Shown one piece after another: positions 58,766 to 64,000 of a DNA stretch of 64,000 bases. The notes beneath the pieces were generated by a model that worked only from the letters and a program-made list of their open reading frames with translations, was not told the origin of the DNA and ran no database searches. Made by a program: the position numbers and the translations under genes. The stretch covers positions 62,001-126,000 of the forward strand of contig JALHJB010000004.1 in the NCBI GenBank assembly GCA_022839745.1, in the 5' to 3' direction. This DNA is from Actinomycetes bacterium. GTDB lineage: Bacteria; Actinomycetota; Coriobacteriia; Anaerosomatales; Anaerosomataceae. Positions within the stretch are counted from its first letter, which is position 1; the number at the start of each line of letters is the position of its first letter.

Positions 58766-59698
58766 ATGGGAGAGACCGCCACTGAGGGCCGCTACGACGT
58801 CGTCATCATCGGCGCGGGCCCGGCCGGCCTGACCGCGGGCATGTACACCTCGCGCCAGGGGCTCAAGACCGCCATCATCGGCGGCGAGGTGGGCGGACAG
58901 ACGCTCTGGGCCGGCGAGATAGAGAACTACCCCGGCTGGCGGCTCGTGACCGGCAAGGAGCTCGTGGCGAGCTTCCGCGACCATGTGTCGCAGTTCGGCG
59001 TGGAGTGCTTCGAGGGGCAGCTCGTGAACGCGATCGTCCCTGCCGACGACGGCTACGAGGTCTACACGCGTGAGGGCTCCACGCTTGCAACCCGCGCGAT
59101 CATCATCGCCACCGGCAAGGCACCCAACCGCCTCGCCGTGCCCGGAGAGCAGGAGTTCGTGGGCCGGGGCGTGTCGTACTGCGCCACCTGCGACGCCGCG
59201 TTCTTCAAGGATGCCGACGTGGCCGTGGTGGGCCCGGGCGAGTCGGCGGCCGACGCCGCCCTCGAACTCGCCACCCTTGGTGCGCGGGTGACGCTCGTGA
59301 CGCTCCTCCCGCTCAAGGTGCCCGAGGCGATGCTGGAGCGCGTGGAGGCGCACCCCGGCATCACGGTGAAGACCGGTTTCAAGGTCACCGAGATCGTGGG
59401 CGACACCCGGGTGACCGGGCTCAAGCTGAAGAACCCCAAGGAAGGCATCGAGGAGGAGCTCGCGGTCTCCGGTGTGTTCATCGAGAGCGGCTCGATCGCC
59501 GTTTCCGAGTACACCGCAGGCCTCGTGGAGATGAACGCGAAGGGCGAGATCGTGATCGACAACCGCGGCGCCACCAGCGCGCCGATGATCTACGCCGCTG
59601 GCGATGTGACCGACACCCCCGGCAAGCAGATCATCATCGCGGCAGGCGAAGGCGCCCGGGCCGCCATGGCGGTGTCGCGCGACCTGAAGCGGCGTTGA
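58766..59698 (+). CDS. Thioredoxin reductase-like flavoprotein, second copy
   Basis: 310 residues. FAD motif VIIGAGPAGLTAGMYTSRQG; redox motif CATC in SYCATCDAAFF; NAD(P) motif VVGPGESAADAALELA, where the usual GGGDSA is GPGESA; C-terminal IYAAGDVTDTPGKQ. All FAD/disulfide features of TrxB are kept. No thioredoxin is adjacent, unlike the trxB at 14132. It may reduce another disulfide partner. A ribosome site (GAAGGGAG) is upstream. Confidence 0.88.
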   Translation: MGETATEGRYDVVIIGAGPAGLTAGMYTSRQGLKTAIIGGEVGGQTLWAGEIENYPGWRLVTGKELVASFRDHVSQFGVECFEGQLVNAIVPADDGYEVYTREGSTLATRAIIIATGKAPNRLAVPGEQEFVGRGVSYCATCDAAFFKDADVAVVGPGESAADAALELATLGARVTLVTLLPLKVPEAMLERVEAHPGITVKTGFKVTEIVGDTRVTGLKLKNPKEGIEEELAVSGVFIESGSIAVSEYTAGLVEMNAKGEIVIDNRGATSAPMIYAAGDVTDTPGKQIIIAAGEGARAAMAVSRDLKRR

Positions 59699-59702
59699 GG
59701 GC

Positions 59703-60920
59703 ATGACACCCGGCTCCGAACCGTCCGGTCCACGGGGCCGGGTACCCCGCAACATCCGGATGATGGGGTTGGTGAGCCTGCTCACCGACGCCTCGTCCGA
59801 GATGGTCTACCCCGTGCTGCCGCTCTTCCTGGCCAACGTGCTCGGGGCGCCTGTTGCCGCAATCGGACTCATCGAGTCGCTCGCCGAGGCCACCGCGGCG
59901 TTCATGAAGGTGGGCTCGGGCTGGCTCTCCGACCGCGTTGGACGTCGCAAGCCGCTCATCGCCCTCGGCTACTCGTTGTCCAACCTCGCCAAGCCGTTCC
60001 TCGCACTCTCGGCGACGTGGCCCGCGGTACTTGCACTGCGCCTCTCCGACCGCCTGGGCAAGGGCGTGCGCACGGCGCCCCGAGATGCGCTCATCGCCGA
60101 GAGTGCGGAGCCTGGCGAGCGGGGCCGCGCCTTTGGCGTTCACCGGGCCCTCGACACGCTCGGCGCGGCGATCGGGCCCTTCGTGGCGTGGGCGGTCCTC
60201 ACGCTGTCGCCGGACGCGTACCGGACCGTCTTCCTCATCTCCGCCATCCCGGGAACGCTCGCGATCCTCGTGGTGCTGTTCGCGGTGCGCGATACGGGCA
60301 GCCGCAAGCCGAGCGGGGCGGCCGCGCCCTCGTTCAAGGGTTTCTCGCGGCCGCTCGTGGTGTTCACCGCGATCTCGGGCGTGTTCGCGCTCGCGAACTC
60401 CTCTGACGCGATGCTCATCCTGCGCGCGCAGGACCTCGGCGTCACGCCGGCGGTGATCCCGCTCATGTACGTGGTGTTCAACATCGTGGGAGCGCTCCTG
60501 TCCGGACCGCTCGGCGCGCGCTCGGACCGCGTAGGGCGCAGGCGGCTGCTGATCTTCGGCTTCGCCGGCTACGCACTGGTGTACCTGGGCTTCGCGCTCG
60601 CACAGTCCGCAGCCTCGCCATGGCTGCTCTTCGCGCTCTACGGCATCCCGTACGCGGCGACCGAGGGCATGACCCGGGCGTACGTCTGCGACCTGGCCGG
60701 GCCCGAGCGGCGAGGTACCGTGCTCGGCGCGTACACGTTCGTCCTCGGCCTCGCGGCGCTGCCGTCAAGCGCGCTCGCGGGTGTCCTGTGGGACACCGTG
60801 TCACACAGCGCGCCGTTCCTGCTGAGCGCGGTGCTCATGGGCGGTGCGGCGACCGCTCTGGTGGTGGCGGGACGGTGGCTGGACGCCCATCGCGAGGAAG
60901 CGTGCAGCCTCAGCTTATGA
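59703..60920 (+). CDS. MFS permease
   Basis: A 405-residue membrane protein with about 12 helices. The MFS loop motif is GSGWLSDRVGRRKPLIALGY; the N-terminal sequence MGLVSLLTDASSEMVYPVLPLFLANVLG is typical of a bacterial MFS group with metal or drug associations. Substrate unknown. It starts 4 bases after the flavoprotein gene, so the pair is an operon. The last 6 bases overlap the convergent LOG gene. Confidence 0.9.
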   Translation: MTPGSEPSGPRGRVPRNIRMMGLVSLLTDASSEMVYPVLPLFLANVLGAPVAAIGLIESLAEATAAFMKVGSGWLSDRVGRRKPLIALGYSLSNLAKPFLALSATWPAVLALRLSDRLGKGVRTAPRDALIAESAEPGERGRAFGVHRALDTLGAAIGPFVAWAVLTLSPDAYRTVFLISAIPGTLAILVVLFAVRDTGSRKPSGAAAPSFKGFSRPLVVFTAISGVFALANSSDAMLILRAQDLGVTPAVIPLMYVVFNIVGALLSGPLGARSDRVGRRRLLIFGFAGYALVYLGFALAQSAASPWLLFALYGIPYAATEGMTRAYVCDLAGPERRGTVLGAYTFVLGLAALPSSALAGVLWDTVSHSAPFLLSAVLMGGAATALVVAGRWLDAHREEACSLSL

Positions 60921-61637
60921 GCCGCAGAAGCGGCTGGACTTCACGTGCACCATCGCCTCGTCGACCGTGTCGGCCAATCGTAGCAAGTCCACATCGGCAG
61001 GTGAGATCGTCCCCTCGGCCACCAGGCTCTTCTGGAAGAAGTCGAGCATCGGCCCCCAGAAGCCGTTGCCGAGTGCTACCACCGGGAAGTCATCGATCTT
61101 GTCAGTCTGCATGAGCACAAGGGTCTCGAAGATCTCGTCGAGCGTGCCAAAGCCGCCCGGGCACACCACGAACGCGCACGAGTACTTGACCATGATCACC
61201 TTGCGCACGAAGAAGTGCTCGAACTCCATGAACTTGTCGATGTAGGGGTTCGGCATCTGCTCGTGCGGCAGGGTGATGTTCGCGCCGAGGGAGTATCCGC
61301 CAGCCTCCTTGCAGCCGCGGTTGGCGGCCTCCATGATGCCCGGTCCGCCACCGGTCATCACCGCGAAGCCGGCCTCGGCAAGCGTGCGTCCCATCTCGCG
61401 CGCCTGCTCGTAGTAGCGGTGGCCTTCCCGGAAACGCGCCGAACCGAACACCGTGACGCACGGCCGGTCGATCTGCATGAACTCGAAGCCGCGCAGGATC
61501 TCGAGGAAGATCCGCACCGCACCCTCCACGTTGCCGTAGCGCCCCTGCTTGAGCGAGAGGAAGTCGGCCTCCGTGCCGGCCACCATCTCGAGCAGCGAGT
61601 CATCGAATGCACGATGTCCGTTCGGTGCGTCACCCAT
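60915..61637 (-). CDS. LOG-family Rossmann protein (TIGR00730)
   Basis: 240 residues with the family signatures GGGPGIMEAANRG and PGGFGTLDEIFE that define LOG-type nucleotide 5'-monophosphate phosphoribohydrolases. Such enzymes release the base from cytokinin nucleotides in plants, or from AMP/GMP in bacteria. Members are often annotated as lysine decarboxylase, which is a mistake. It lies 3 bases downstream of psuG, in the operon. Confidence 0.9.
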   Translation of the reverse strand: MGDAPNGHRAFDDSLLEMVAGTEADFLSLKQGRYGNVEGAVRIFLEILRGFEFMQIDRPCVTVFGSARFREGHRYYEQAREMGRTLAEAGFAVMTGGGPGIMEAANRGCKEAGGYSLGANITLPHEQMPNPYIDKFMEFEHFFVRKVIMVKYSCAFVVCPGGFGTLDEIFETLVLMQTDKIDDFPVVALGNGFWGPMLDFFQKSLVAEGTISPADVDLLRLADTVDEAMVHVKSSRFCGS

Positions 61638-61640
61638 GTG

Positions 61641-62575
<935 letters not shown>

Positions 62576-62579
<4 letters not shown>

Positions 62580-63487
62580 CGCTGTGGCACCTCCATCCGT
62601 TCGGCGAGCACCTCGGCGCTCAGCCGCTCGTTGACCGTGTTCTCGCTCTCGAGCGCGATCGCCGAGAGCGTTGCCGCCATCTCTGCAGTGTCCCGCAGGT
62701 CAAGCCCGCACGCCATACCCCAGGCCACGCCAGCGGTGAACGCGTCTCCCGCTCCGGACGCGTTGCGGACTATGCGCGATCGCGACGGGATGATGAAGGA
62801 GCCGGCCTCGGAGGCGCACCAGACGCCCGCCGGACCCATCGTCACGAACACCTGCCGCACACCCATCTGAAGCAGCTTGGTCGCGGCGGCCGCGGCGCCT
62901 GCCGCACCGGAAAGCGCCTCGGCCTCCATGAGGTTCGCCTTGAGCGCGGTCAGGCGGCCGAGGATGGTGCGGGCATGCTCGGCCTTCACCACGGAGACCG
63001 GGTCGAGCACGAGCGGCGCATCGCCCGCAAGCTCCGCCGCCCGGGCGATCGTTGCGGGAGAGAGGTTCGTATCGAGCACGACGGCCGACGCACCGGCGAA
63101 GGCCGCCGGGTCGAGTCGCTCGGGTGTCAGCGCGGCGAGAGCGCGCATGTCGTTGACGGCGGCGGCCAGATCCCCCTCGGCATCCAGGACCGCAAGATAC
63201 CGCGAGCAAGGCGTGCCCTCCGCGTGCACGCTGTAGCTGCAGTCCATGCCGAGCGTCTCGCAGGCCGCGCGCAGCTGCGCCGAGTCGGCGTCATCACCGA
63301 AGGCGGTCACCAGGCGCACATCCGCGCCTACCCGCGCGAGGTTCTCGGCGATGTTGCGCCCCACGCCGCCCGGGCTCGTACGCACATGGCCGACGTTGGA
63401 GTCGCGTGGGATGTAGCCGCCCTCGGGGATGCCGGCGATGTCGAGGTTGGCGCCGCCGACCACCACGATCACCGGTGCGCTGGTCAT
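62576..63487 (-). CDS. psuK: PfkB-family sugar kinase, likely pseudouridine kinase
   Basis: A 303-residue ribokinase-like enzyme. GGANLDIAGIPEG at the start, GGVGRNIAENLARVGADVRLV, and the C-terminal NASGAGDAFTAGVAWGM with the catalytic Asp (GAGD) are present. Pairing with psuG strongly suggests phosphorylation of pseudouridine before cleavage. ATG 63487 is taken because of ATGA overlap with the upstream HAD gene. Confidence 0.88.
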
Positions 63488-63963
63488 CGGAGGCCCGTCC
63501 GCAGCGTTGCGAGCAGCCTCGCGGGTTCGGCAAAGAGCGCGATCGCGTCGACCACGCTCGTGACCACCACGTCTGCCGCCTCGAGCGCCGCCTTCGAGGC
63601 GCCCTCCGGACCGATCACGCACACACCGACCGCCGATGCCTTCAGCATCAGCGCGTCATTGGAGCCGTTGCCGATGGCCGCAACCGCATCAGAGCCGAGC
63701 TCCTGGATGAATGCGAGCTTGTCGCCGGCCTCCCACTCCCCCGCCACCACGTGCAGCTCAACGCCGAGATGCTCGGCGAGCGATGCCGCGGTGCCACGGG
63801 TGTCGGCTGTGACGATGACGGGGGTGAGCGAGCCCGCAAGCGCGCGCAGGCCCTCGGCCACGCCCTCGATGAGCTCGCCACCGGCGGCGATCGTGCCGTT
63901 GAGGTCGAGGACGAGGTGTGTGAGTGCGAGCGAGCCGTAGCCCGGGATATCGAGTCCGATCAT
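63484..63963 (-). CDS. Soluble HAD-family phosphatase-like protein (COG4087 type)
   Basis: 159 residues. Motif I reads VLDLNGTIA (DLNGT in place of DxDGT, so the second acidic residue is Asn), motif II VIVTADTRG and motif IV GNGSNDALML. It is similar to soluble P-type-ATPase-like HAD proteins of unknown substrate. Asn at motif I position 3 suggests weak or altered phosphatase activity. It is the first gene of a psuK-psuG-LOG operon in this window; GAGGAGGAG precedes the ATG. Confidence 0.82.
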   Translation of the reverse strand: MIGLDIPGYGSLALTHLVLDLNGTIAAGGELIEGVAEGLRALAGSLTPVIVTADTRGTAASLAEHLGVELHVVAGEWEAGDKLAFIQELGSDAVAAIGNGSNDALMLKASAVGVCVIGPEGASKAALEAADVVVTSVVDAIALFAEPARLLATLRTGLR

Positions 63964-64000
63964 GCGCTCCTCCTCGGGGCTCCGCGGCTGCAGGTCCTGC

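Noticed and set aside
60915..61637. Lysine decarboxylase, the historical name of this family
   Set aside because: The PGGxGTxxE signature marks LOG-type phosphoribohydrolases, not PLP decarboxylases.

Overview
The window is GC-rich, densely packed bacterial chromosome with no phage, plasmid, tRNA, rRNA or CRISPR signal. The gene set points to an anaerobic or microaerobic Actinomycetota, most likely a Coriobacteriia-type lineage (for example the OPB41/Anaerosomatales group). The reasons are a four-subunit pyruvate:ferredoxin oxidoreductase, small bacterial ferredoxins, NiFe-hydrogenase maturation genes with a nickel/cobalt ECF transporter, an LPxTG protein with its sortase, many GTG starts and many 4-base ATGA/GTGA overlaps. 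The taxonomic call is inference.

Layout. 1-1.3 kb: 5' part of dnaK (minus) and a 2x[4Fe-4S] ferredoxin, each with a recognisable promoter. 1.3-8.5 kb: a cell-surface block with a UDG-fold protein, an epimerase, a sortase, a secreted HExxH protein and a 1220-residue LPxTG adhesin. The HExxH gene has a c-di-GMP-I (GEMM) riboswitch in its leader and a sigma-28-like promoter. 8.5-15.5 kb: lon, a membrane-anchored secreted protein, a PIN-TM-TPR protein, thioredoxin reductase and thioredoxin. 15.4-25 kb: a nickel/hydrogenase-maturation run (DUF3842, CooT, a small MCEGG protein, cbiMQO, a zinc-ribbon/HEPN protein, hypF-hypC-hypD-hypE). hypF carries two in-frame copies of one palindromic element in opposite orientation. 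25-30.5 kb: EamA transporter, glucose-6-phosphate isomerase-like protein, acetate-type SSS symporter with small partner and a universal stress protein.

30.6-43.2 kb (all minus): a phosphoesterase, a LytT/LytS pair, GNAT, a glycosyltransferase, an AmrS-type radical SAM protein, an [FeFe]-hydrogenase-like protein fused to GGDEF, QueT, a PhoQ/OmpR-type pair, asd and lysC. 43.3-52.6 kb: an HD-GYP protein, porGDAB, recR-ebfC-dnaX, SRP RNA and a CheY-like receiver. 52.6-64 kb: amidohydrolase, PadR regulator with membrane target, a decayed ABC-2 transporter locus, a zinc-ribbon protein plus ABC ATPase, a DUF362 ferredoxin, a second TrxB-like protein, an MFS permease, a LOG-family protein and the psuG-psuK-HAD operon.

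The recurring theme is cyclic-di-GMP. The window holds a probable c-di-GMP riboswitch controlling a secreted zincin-like protein beside a sortase-anchored adhesin. It also holds a GGDEF protein with a hydrogenase-like redox/H2-sensing front end, whose active-site motif is degenerate but whose I-site is kept, and a sensory HD-GYP phosphodiesterase. Together these suggest a surface-attachment programme tied to redox or hydrogen status. That connection is a hypothesis. The palindromic repeats inside hypF are the clearest sequence-level novelty.
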